Under the pieces are notes generated by a model. It was not told where the DNA came from, did no database searches, and saw only the letters and a list, made by a program, of their open reading frames with translations. A DNA stretch of 9,379 nucleotides. It comes from Candidatus Gastranaerophilales bacterium. GTDB taxonomy: Bacteria > Cyanobacteriota > Vampirovibrionia > Gastranaerophilales > Gastranaerophilaceae. Of this stretch, positions 1 to 6,501 are shown in pieces. The translations under genes were made by a program, and so were the position numbers. Where the stretch lies: the NCBI GenBank assembly GCA_947630355.1, contig CANRHJ010000072.1, positions 1-9,379 of the forward strand, in the 5' to 3' direction. How positions within the stretch are numbered: position 1 is the first letter of the stretch; every line of letters starts with the position of its first letter.

Positions 1-62
1 ATTATTTTTTTCCCTTCTGATGTTGAAAACGGTGATTTCATTTGTTCATCGCAATATGTCAT
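1..62 (-). CDS. 5' end of an unrecognised gene leaving the window
   Basis: An ATG at 60-62 opens a reading frame with no stop for the 20 codons up to the left edge; the peptide begins MTYCDEQMKS. Three things support a real start. A strong Shine-Dalgarno (AAGGGG, complement of 72-77) lies 9 nt upstream. A good promoter lies at 97-125. The preceding minus-strand gene already stopped at 174. The product cannot be identified from 20 residues. It is co-directional with the RelA/SpoT-like protein and its small neighbour, but the separate promoter suggests an independent transcription unit. Confidence 0.5.
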   Translation of the reverse strand, partial: MTYCDEQMKSPFSTSEGKKI

Positions 63-96
63 AATTTACAACCCCTTGAAAACTAACTGTAATTTT

Positions 97-125
97 ATTC
101 TATAATTCTCAATAAGTTTTTTCAA
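97..125 (-). promoter_or_regulatory. Sigma-70-type promoter for the gene starting at 62
   Basis: Read on the minus strand, TTGAAA (complement of 120-125) and TAGAAT (complement of 97-102) are separated by exactly 17 nt. This would start transcription near base 90 and give a leader of about 28 nt before the ATG at 62. Both hexamers match the consensus at 5 of 6 positions or nearly so. The -35 lies inside an inverted repeat described among the findings. Confidence 0.55.
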
Positions 126-173
126 GCGAAATTTGTGAAGGGGTATAAAGATTGAACTTTGGATGAAAAAATA

Positions 174-611
174 TTATAAGCTTGAATAAAAATCGTCTGC
201 TTTTTTAGATAATGTATTTATTGAATCAATAATTTCCGAATTATTTTTCCCGCCATCAATGTAATCCAAAACTTCTTTTTTTGTGCCTGTAAACATGTAG
301 TTAGAAAAAATCCTGTCACTATATTTATTATGAACGCCAACCAGCAAAATTCTTTGGGTTTTAGGCTCTTTTGCGGAGGGTTCAATAGATATCAGTGCTA
401 TATTTTGTGACTCAGGAAGTTCTATTGTTACAAAAGAATTTGCAAATTTCCCGTTTTCCGGTACTGTCCTTTCAGATACATTTCTTAAGTATGATACAGC
501 CATGTCTGTTAATTTTTTAATTATTTCATCTCTGTCAGGCATTTGGGAGTTTCCTTTGTTTAAATTGCTTTGTGATGTTTTATTTAAATTTGTATTATTA
601 ATCTTATCCAT
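174..611 (-). CDS. Small unrecognised protein downstream of the RelA/SpoT-like gene
   Basis: A 145-residue protein that I do not recognise. The ATG at 609-611 is preceded by an AGGA Shine-Dalgarno, which supports this start over the internal Met24. The first 24 residues are polar and low in complexity (N, K, S, T, Q), so probably disordered. The rest looks like a compact alpha/beta domain: a helix at about 27-46, beta strands at about 57-66, 70-77, 86-94 and 99-107, then helices at about 110-118 and 123-141. There is no signal peptide or membrane segment, so it is probably cytosolic unless exported by a dedicated system. It starts 23 nt after the annotated stop of the upstream gene, or 48 nt after that gene's likely ancestral stop, so the two are probably co-transcribed. 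Toxin-then-partner order makes an immunity, antitoxin or accessory role plausible, but that is inferred from position only. Confidence 0.8.
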   Translation of the reverse strand: MDKINNTNLNKTSQSNLNKGNSQMPDRDEIIKKLTDMAVSYLRNVSERTVPENGKFANSFVTIELPESQNIALISIEPSAKEPKTQRILLVGVHNKYSDRIFSNYMFTGTKKEVLDYIDGGKNNSEIIDSINTLSKKADDFYSSL

Positions 612-634
612 ATTTTTTTCCTATTGTACCATAT

Positions 635-2800
635 TTAAAACTTATGAATATAAAAATTGCTAATGATTTTGACTAAAAAGAGAAAGTCCTGTTCTGCTAA
701 GCTTTTCAATGACTTCATCAGAAATATCTTTACCGGCTTGCGAAGTAAAAGTTCCCGATAAAACGGGTTCGGTTGTTTAATACCCAATTCTTTAAGCCTC
801 AACCAGTTATATACTTTTGTTAAATATTGGTTATAGCTTTTGTAGCTGTCTTTTGACATACTTTTTATTAAGTTATAAACACTTGAGTATTCGGTATCAA
901 TATCCGTAATTTTCCCTTTTCTGATATCATAGGGAATATGTTCAACATCTGCAAATTCATTTAAATCAGTACCTCGTATCTGCATTTCGCCCATGCCTGT
1001 CTGTCCGTTTTTAAATTTGTGTATGGTATTCATTTGAGTTGAGGCATAACCCGATTCTTTTACCGCACTTGAAGTAAAAATTTGATTTCCCGCATCATCG
1101 GTTTTATCCTTAAATATATATAGAGCAGTATCTGTTTCTTGAATATAGTTTCCGTCTTTTTCGTAGAAATTACCCTGTCTGATTGAATATTCATCCTTCG
1201 GTTTTGTAACGACACTTAACTTTTGATTTGTTTTTGACATATAAACATTAGAAATATCTTCAATTTGATCTTTTGTAAGATATGCGGAAATCTCATCTCC
1301 GTAATTATTTAATTCTGTAATTTGAAGTTCGTCCGAGCCTATGGCGGATTTTAATGAAGTTACAAAATCTTCTGTCTGCGCTCGTTTCAGAGCATTTATA
1401 ACGTCCGAACTTACATTATCCAAAGAAGAAATAATACTCTCATCAAGATTGGAAAAATTCCCTCTTATATAATCAATATATTGATTATAAGATATTCCGG
1501 TATCTTTTAAAGTTCTTTCGATAATTTCCTGAGATTGTTCTTGAGTAAGGCTTTTTAATTGAATTCTTGAACCGTAGCCGTCGCCTATAGCTTTAATACA
1601 CTGTTCGTCATTTATCAGGTTTAATTCGCCATTTTTATATTTTGTTGCTAATTTGGCAAAAGTTGAATTGTCGCTTTTTGCTCTGCAAGATATTTCTTCT
1701 ACGGATTTATTAGATCCAAAAAGTTCTTTAATACTGTCGTCAACCTCATCGATATTACTTTCATAAGTTTTATTCAGTTTGGCTGATTGTTCCGATAATT
1801 CAATTTGAATGTCATCGGGGACATCTTTAAATTTAGCATGTCTTTTTAAAAGAGTTTGTTCGTAATGTTTATATTGAATACCGGAACTTATACCGCCCAT
1901 TGCACCGCCTGCTATTGCGCCTCCGCCTGCAGTTAGAATGGTTGTTTTAATAAAATCTTTTAAATTGAAATCAACATCTTCTTCCAATAAGGCTTCAATG
2001 GTATAATCACCGGCTCCCGTTACACCTCCTGAAATGGCACCGGCTTTTGCTCCGGCTTTTGCACCTTGAATAACTGTTTGCTTTAAAGTCTGTCCCGCTA
2101 CATTTTTTGCGGTTACTGCCGTTGTGCCTATTCCCATTGTTGCAACCGATACCGCACCATCAAGCGCTCCGGTTAAAGAATCTTTTAACAATTGTTTGCC
2201 GTCAAGTGCATCACCTTCAACTTTATTGGTTGCTCTGTCGGCAAATTTTAATCCTGCTTTAGTAGCACCTCCGGCTAATGCTCCTAAGCCTATTGCTGCA
2301 AGTGATATTCCTCCTGTTGCTATCACGGTACCTACTACTGCTACCGCAACCACACCTGTTAATATATTCGCAGCAAAATTTACGGAATTTTTTTGTTTCG
2401 TTGAAAATCCGCTTATTATATTTTCTGCTTCTTCATATGTTATTTTGCCGTTTTTAAAATCTTCAATTGCTTTTTCGCATTTCTTTGTACTTGAACCTAT
2501 TCCGGTAAAACATTTAATTGAATTCCAGGCTTTACTTACAATACCTTGTTCATCTTTAACGGAATTTAACAAGGAATTTAAATTTTCAATTTGTTCGTCT
2601 TTAGTTAATACGGGAGTATTATTGTCCTCCTGCATTTGAAGCTCTTTTGCAAGAACCTGTAATCCTTCTTCATCCTGAATATTCTCCAACTCAAAGATTG
2701 ATAACTGCCCGTCATTATCCTTATCATACTTTGATAATTCCTTAGAAGAATATATGTACGAGTTATTTACACTTTGATTTTTATTTATACCTTCAGACAT
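635..2800 (-). CDS. EF-hand / Gly-rich / RelA-SpoT-like effector, 3' frameshift
   Basis: A 721-codon protein with no signal peptide; the ATG at 2798-2800 follows an AGGG Shine-Dalgarno. Residues 26-37 (DKDNDGQLSIFE) are a canonical Ca2+-binding EF-hand loop. Residues about 138-310 are Gly/Ala-rich with hydrophobic runs (about 140-180, 208-232, 285-308), as in translocation regions of polymorphic toxins. Residues about 370-625 carry RelA/SpoT nucleotidyltransferase motifs in order: R373-x-K375-x3-S379-x3-K383 (ATP-side basic motif), D407-x2-G410-x-R412 (metal-binding Asp), GYASTQ with Y585 (guanine-stacking Tyr in Rel), and E605 in GEMQIRG (second catalytic acid). Enzymes of this family transfer pyrophosphate to GDP/GTP, adenine nucleotides or tRNA; which substrate applies here is unknown. 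About 170 residues separate D407 from Y585, against about 45 in ordinary Rel. After residue 677 the frame appears shifted, so the last 44 residues are probably not native. It may be co-transcribed with the small gene downstream. Confidence 0.8.
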   Translation of the reverse strand: MSEGINKNQSVNNSYIYSSKELSKYDKDNDGQLSIFELENIQDEEGLQVLAKELQMQEDNNTPVLTKDEQIENLNSLLNSVKDEQGIVSKAWNSIKCFTGIGSSTKKCEKAIEDFKNGKITYEEAENIISGFSTKQKNSVNFAANILTGVVAVAVVGTVIATGGISLAAIGLGALAGGATKAGLKFADRATNKVEGDALDGKQLLKDSLTGALDGAVSVATMGIGTTAVTAKNVAGQTLKQTVIQGAKAGAKAGAISGGVTGAGDYTIEALLEEDVDFNLKDFIKTTILTAGGGAIAGGAMGGISSGIQYKHYEQTLLKRHAKFKDVPDDIQIELSEQSAKLNKTYESNIDEVDDSIKELFGSNKSVEEISCRAKSDNSTFAKLATKYKNGELNLINDEQCIKAIGDGYGSRIQLKSLTQEQSQEIIERTLKDTGISYNQYIDYIRGNFSNLDESIISSLDNVSSDVINALKRAQTEDFVTSLKSAIGSDELQITELNNYGDEISAYLTKDQIEDISNVYMSKTNQKLSVVTKPKDEYSIRQGNFYEKDGNYIQETDTALYIFKDKTDDAGNQIFTSSAVKESGYASTQMNTIHKFKNGQTGMGEMQIRGTDLNEFADVEHIPYDIRKGKITDIDTEYSSVYNLIKSMSKDSYKSYNQYLTKVYNWLRLKELGIKQPNPFYRELLLRKPVKIFLMKSLKSLAEQDFLFLVKIISNFYIHKF
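660..776 (-). other. Likely true C-terminus of the RelA/SpoT-like protein (-1 frame)
   Basis: In the -1 frame relative to the long gene, codons from 770 down to 663 encode 36 residues beginning EPVLSGTFTSQAGKDISDEV and ending FSQNH, then TAG at 660-662. This reads like an ordinary amphipathic, acidic-to-neutral C-terminus. The in-frame alternative is a 44-residue basic and hydrophobic tail ending YIHKF. Restoring one base between 770 and 771 joins KQP to EPV and gives a 713-residue protein. The -1 frame is closed by a TAA at 777-779, so the shift must lie between about 768 and 777. Confidence 0.6.
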
Positions 2801-2819
2801 GCTTTACCCTTTTGCATGA

Positions 2820-2825
2820 AGTATA
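2820..2825 (-). promoter_or_regulatory. Possible -10 element before the RelA/SpoT-like gene
   Basis: The 52-nt gap between the GH13 gene and the EF-hand gene contains TATACT (complement of 2820-2825), a good -10 match, but I see no convincing -35 at 16-18 nt. Transcription would begin near 2813, leaving a leader of about 13 nt that still includes the AGGG ribosome site. The gap also holds an 8-T run (complement of 2838-2845) without a hairpin, so I cannot call a terminator. The gene could equally be read through from leuA and the GH13 gene. Confidence 0.25.
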
Positions 2826-2852
2826 TCGGCATAATTGAAAAAAAACTTTAAT

Positions 2853-4889
2853 TTAGTAAAAACTTAACCACATCGTTTCATACGGACGGAGTTTTATAAT
2901 TAATTTTTTGTTGTCTATTTCAAACTTTTTTTCTTGATTTGTTATTAATTCTTTCATCTTAATATATGTTCTGGTTGAATCAAAGTTAAAATCACTGCTT
3001 TCCAGTTCGGCAAAAACTTTATCCTGAGAAAGATTATTAACTATTAATATTTTATCTGACTTGCCCGTTCTTAAAAATGAAAGGACTTCGTTTTTATTTG
3101 ATTTAATTTCCGTAAAATCACCGCGCGAAAGCGTTGGGTAATTTTTTCTGACTTCTATTAATCTTTTTACGTTTTTGTATATTTTACTTTTAAAAGAATT
3201 TGAGGATTCCGCCGCTTTATAGAAGGTAGAACGTTTTATTGCATTTCTGTGAATATCTCTGCTGTCGAAATAAGAAATCATCTCATCTTTTTGAGTCTTT
3301 TTGTTTCTGCGTTCTCTGATTTTTGCCCATCTTTGTGCGTAAGTAAAATTGTTTCTTATTCCTATTTCATCGCCGTAATAAATAATCGGTATACCTTTAA
3401 GCGATAACAATATTGCAAAAGCCATTGTAATCCTGTCGGGATTGTTGTCCAAGAAATCAGCCATTCTGCCGCTGATACCATAACCTTTGCGAAATTCGGC
3501 ACCTTTTTCCGCCAAATCATCATATAATAATTCTCTGGTTTTACTGTTAACCATTTCAAGAGTCAGTTCATCGTGCACTCTTAAGAAAATTGCCCAGCTT
3601 GCACTGGCGGGTATTTGCGGTGTTTGTTTATGAGTTTTCCAAAAATAAGTTTTATCTCCCGATACTATTGCCGCCCATATAGCAGGCATGTAGGGGAAAT
3701 GGTATGCTATTTGAACTTCATTGGTTCTTACCAGTTCTTTTGTTTGACCGTCTATATCAATATCTATTTTTCTTTCCGTACCGAAATAATCTAAAATTTT
3801 CTTTGGCGGTTGACAAGCTTCAGCTTGAATTACGGAACGGGGTGCTACCTCTTGTAAAAAAGTACTTAAAATCTTTATTATCTCGTGTGTTTTAGGATTA
3901 TTTTCACCTGTTGTTCCTTCTTCCTTTATAAGATACGGAATAGCATCCATTCTGAATATATCTATTCCTATATTTGCCCAGAAAGCTATTGTTTCAAGAT
4001 TATAATACAATACTTCGGGATTTTCCCAATTAATATCCAATTGGAAGGGGTAAAAAGTATGATAAAAATAATAATCTTTTCCGTTTAAATTTACTTTTCT
4101 GTAGTTAGATTGAGTTATATCAGGGAAAATTAATCTTCTTTTTGATATTTTCCCGTTTTCATTTTTATATTCGGCAACATATCCGAGCTTTTCATCCAAG
4201 TATACATTCGCTTGAGGTTCATATTCCGTAACGATAAAATAGTTTAATTTATCTAAATTTCCGTTTTTAATTTCTTCAAACCATTGATGTTTTTCGGAGA
4301 AGTGATTTAAAACCAAATCGGCTTTTATTTTAAAGTCTTGTTTATTTGCTTCGGAAATGAAATCAAGAAATTCCGTCATACCGCCTAAATCTTTTCTGAC
4401 ATCTCTGGGATTTTTAACGTCAAAACCCGCATCACCCATTGGTGAATCTGCGAACGGAAGCATATAAATAGTTGTTATTCCTAAATCTTTCAGGTATTTA
4501 AGCATTTTTTTCGTTTGTTTAAATGTGTTAGGCTTCATATCTTCATCAGTGCCAAACCTGTCTACATAAAACATATACACTACTTCGTCTTTATACCAAT
4601 CGTTTGTTCTGTTTAAATCTTCCTTTTTTAATTCCGGACTTCTGTTTTCTCTTGTTTCTTTTATTATTTGTAATATTCTTTCATATATTTCTTTTGTGTT
4701 TTTTTCGCCGTATACTTTTGTAATAGCTGATTTTAAACGTTTTTCGACATCAGAAGTTACTATGTTCTCTGCTTCTGTAACATTAACCAGTTTTTGACCT
4801 GTTATAAAATTAGAAGGAAAAGCCATAACAGGCATTGTATAATTTACAAGCACCATAAATGAAACAAAAAATATAAATAATTTTTTCAT
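2853..4889 (-). CDS. Exported GH13 enzyme, trehalose synthase-like
   Basis: A 678-residue glycoside hydrolase family 13 protein. Residues 1-23 are a signal peptide (MKKLFIFF..., hydrophobic core, VMA cleavage site), followed by a helical stretch to about 95. The TIM barrel spans about 98-510: region I DLVLNH (D191, N195, H196), region II FRMDA (R313, nucleophile D315), region III QAEA (acid/base E357) and region IV RVHDE (H439, D440). An all-beta C-terminal domain occupies about 580-678. TreS-like stretches include YHFPYMP (396-402), QTPQIP (422-427), and FLR-HDELTLEMV, where TreS has Asn and this protein has Val438. TreS interconverts maltose and trehalose in the cytosol, so export argues for an alpha-glucan or maltodextrin hydrolase or transglycosylase instead. 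Substrate is unknown. The region after about 510 does not follow TreS. The start lies 3 nt after the leuA stop, so coupled translation is likely. Confidence 0.88.
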   Translation of the reverse strand: MKKLFIFFVSFMVLVNYTMPVMAFPSNFITGQKLVNVTEAENIVTSDVEKRLKSAITKVYGEKNTKEIYERILQIIKETRENRSPELKKEDLNRTNDWYKDEVVYMFYVDRFGTDEDMKPNTFKQTKKMLKYLKDLGITTIYMLPFADSPMGDAGFDVKNPRDVRKDLGGMTEFLDFISEANKQDFKIKADLVLNHFSEKHQWFEEIKNGNLDKLNYFIVTEYEPQANVYLDEKLGYVAEYKNENGKISKRRLIFPDITQSNYRKVNLNGKDYYFYHTFYPFQLDINWENPEVLYYNLETIAFWANIGIDIFRMDAIPYLIKEEGTTGENNPKTHEIIKILSTFLQEVAPRSVIQAEACQPPKKILDYFGTERKIDIDIDGQTKELVRTNEVQIAYHFPYMPAIWAAIVSGDKTYFWKTHKQTPQIPASASWAIFLRVHDELTLEMVNSKTRELLYDDLAEKGAEFRKGYGISGRMADFLDNNPDRITMAFAILLSLKGIPIIYYGDEIGIRNNFTYAQRWAKIRERRNKKTQKDEMISYFDSRDIHRNAIKRSTFYKAAESSNSFKSKIYKNVKRLIEVRKNYPTLSRGDFTEIKSNKNEVLSFLRTGKSDKILIVNNLSQDKVFAELESSDFNFDSTRTYIKMKELITNQEKKFEIDNKKLIIKLRPYETMWLSFY

Positions 4890-4892
4890 TTT

Positions 4893-6428
4893 TTATCCTT
4901 TAGTTTGAGAATAAAGATTTTCAATGATATTTAATCCGTTAAAAATTGCTTTAATGTTAGCTTTCAAAGTACTTTCATCGAGTCCTCTCGAAATTACGGA
5001 GCCGCCGTTTGGTGTTTTGAAATGCATAATACTCATAGCTGTGGCACCTGAACCCATAATTTCTTCATTTAGAGCTTGTTGTTCATAGTGAATTAATTCA
5101 CAATCAAATCCGGCCGTTTTAATTGCTTTAATGCAAGCATCAACCGGTCCGTTCCCTGAAAGCTTAATATCATATTCTTTTTCTTTATATTTAAAATGAA
5201 GGCTGATATTGTCTTGGATTTTTTCCATATTGCAAAGAGTGAAAGGTCCTTTAACGTTGAACACGTGATTAAAGTAAATATCAATAATATTTTTAGTGGA
5301 AAGTTCACCGATTTTTTCTGCGGTTTCTTTTGCAAAAGGAGCAATTCTTTGAGCTTCCTGAAGAGTAATCGGATAACCGGCATCGGTAATAATTTCATAA
5401 ACGGCAGTTTTGCCAGATTGAGAAGTAAATCCGAGTTTTTCGTCATCTTTTCTTCCTATCAAAGAAGGATGTATAGGTCTATATGCACCTTTTTCCATAT
5501 CTTTGGTCTTAACTGCGCCGTCTTGATGAATACCGCTTCTGTGTGCCAGTGCATCAGGGCCTATTAACGGAGCTTTCTCATATATTTTTACGTTTGACAT
5601 ATCCGATATAGTAAGTGCAAGTTCGTAGATTTTAGAAAGGTTCAAAGGAACGTTAACTCCTGAATTATGCAGAGCAACTGCTACTTCATATAAATTTGTG
5701 TTTCCTGCTCTTTCTCCAAGACCGTTTAGAGCGCATTCCAATTGAACAGCTCCCGCGAAATAGCTTTCTACTGTTACCGCTGTTGCCATACCTAAGTCAT
5801 TATGATTATGAACAGATATTGTAACATCCTTAGGGAGTGCATTATAAACTTTTTCTACCAATTCAATAAAGGTTTTAGGCCGTGTTCTTTCGACGGTATT
5901 CGGTAAATTGATAACGTTTGCACCTGCTTTAACGATTTGTTGAAGTGTGTCAATAACAAAATCTATATTTTCTCTGCAATCACCGAAATGCTCAACTGAA
6001 AATTGAACTTCTCCGTTGTTTCCTAAAATATTTTTAGCGAATTTAACCGCTTCTATTGCTTGGTTTCTGACTTGCTCCGGTGTTTTATTAAGTACATACT
6101 TCATATTAAAAGGACTCATGGCAATAAAAGTATGAATTCTTTTTTTAGGTGCGTTTTTTATTGACTCGGCAGCTTTTAAAATATCATTTTGAACACACCT
6201 CGCAAGTGCTGAAATGACAAGATTATCGGGAGCTATTGAAGCTAAATGAGAACATGCTTCAAAATCCATATCAGAAGCAGCGGCAAAACCTACTTCAACC
6301 CCCTGAACTCCAAGCTCGGTAAGATGTTTAAATATAATCTCCTTTTCATACGTATTCCAGGGCTTTTTTAATGACTGATTTCCGTCTCTTAATGTTATAT
6401 CATAAAAAAACGGCTGTTTTTCTGACAT
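4893..6428 (-). CDS. leuA: 2-isopropylmalate synthase family protein
   Basis: A 511-residue LeuA-family enzyme, which condenses acetyl-CoA with 2-oxoisovalerate in the first committed step of leucine synthesis in the cytosol. The catalytic TIM barrel begins with TLRDGNQ (R14, D15) and carries metal-binding HNHND (H207, H209) and GLGERAGN (N243). A C-terminal LeuA regulatory-type domain from about 385 contains the GNGPVDA signature (425-431), which argues against HMG-CoA lyase and favours leucine or citramalate-type feedback enzymes. The frame is open up to 6557, but that extension runs back into purB and encodes nothing family-like. The ATG at 6426-6428 has an AAAGGTG ribosome site and starts 9 residues before the conserved core. 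Citramalate synthase or another member of the family cannot be excluded. No leuB, leuC or leuD is in the window; an exported GH13 gene follows 3 nt downstream, an odd partner. Confidence 0.88.
   Translation of the reverse strand: MSEKQPFFYDITLRDGNQSLKKPWNTYEKEIIFKHLTELGVQGVEVGFAAASDMDFEACSHLASIAPDNLVISALARCVQNDILKAAESIKNAPKKRIHTFIAMSPFNMKYVLNKTPEQVRNQAIEAVKFAKNILGNNGEVQFSVEHFGDCRENIDFVIDTLQQIVKAGANVINLPNTVERTRPKTFIELVEKVYNALPKDVTISVHNHNDLGMATAVTVESYFAGAVQLECALNGLGERAGNTNLYEVAVALHNSGVNVPLNLSKIYELALTISDMSNVKIYEKAPLIGPDALAHRSGIHQDGAVKTKDMEKGAYRPIHPSLIGRKDDEKLGFTSQSGKTAVYEIITDAGYPITLQEAQRIAPFAKETAEKIGELSTKNIIDIYFNHVFNVKGPFTLCNMEKIQDNISLHFKYKEKEYDIKLSGNGPVDACIKAIKTAGFDCELIHYEQQALNEEIMGSGATAMSIMHFKTPNGGSVISRGLDESTLKANIKAIFNGLNIIENLYSQTKG
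4896..4901 (-). promoter_or_regulatory. Ribosome binding site inside the 3' end of leuA
   Basis: AAAGGA (complement of 4896-4901) is formed by the last codons of leuA and sits immediately before its TAA (4893-4895). The ATG of the GH13 gene follows after three more bases. The Shine-Dalgarno is 6 nt from the start codon. Ribosomes finishing leuA would be positioned to initiate on the GH13 gene, so the two are probably translationally coupled. Confidence 0.7.
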
Positions 6429-6448
6429 AAGTACACCTTTAACCTTTC

Positions 6449-6477
6449 TTGAACTCTTTATGGTGTTATTGTAAAAT
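6449..6477 (+). promoter_or_regulatory. Sigma-70-type promoter for purB
   Basis: TTGAAC at 6449-6454 and TAAAAT at 6472-6477 are separated by 17 nt. The start point would be near 6484, giving a leader of about 18 nt that contains the AGGGAAG ribosome binding site before the ATG at 6502. I see no room for a riboswitch or attenuator, and no recognisable purine operator. Confidence 0.6.
6468..6473 (-). promoter_or_regulatory. Possible -10 element for leuA
   Basis: TACAAT on the minus strand (complement of 6468-6473) is a reasonable -10, with transcription starting near 6461 and a leader of about 33 nt. The hexamer 17 nt upstream (TCCCTT) is a poor -35, so this call is weak. It overlaps the purB -10, so the two divergent promoters could not be occupied at the same time. 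Confidence 0.3.
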
Positions 6478-6501
6478 AAAAGCATTGAAAAGGGAAGAAG
6501 C

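Noticed and set aside
612..660. Promoter (TACAAT) just before the small 145-residue gene
   Set aside because: Transcription would start between the ribosome site and the ATG, and there is no -35 hexamer.
766..785. Programmed -1 frameshift in the RelA/SpoT-like gene
   Set aside because: The zero-frame heptamers in the allowed window (TATTAAA and neighbours) are not slippery sites, and no clear downstream structure is seen; a deletion or sequence error is simpler.
2124..2639. 171-codon plus-strand reading frame
   Set aside because: It is the antisense of the Gly/Ala-rich part of the large minus-strand gene; its Pro/Ala/Thr-rich product and lack of a ribosome site mark it as a shadow.
5196..5567. 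Plus-strand frame opposite leuA
   Set aside because: It is antisense to a strongly supported enzyme, with no ribosome site and no recognisable protein features.
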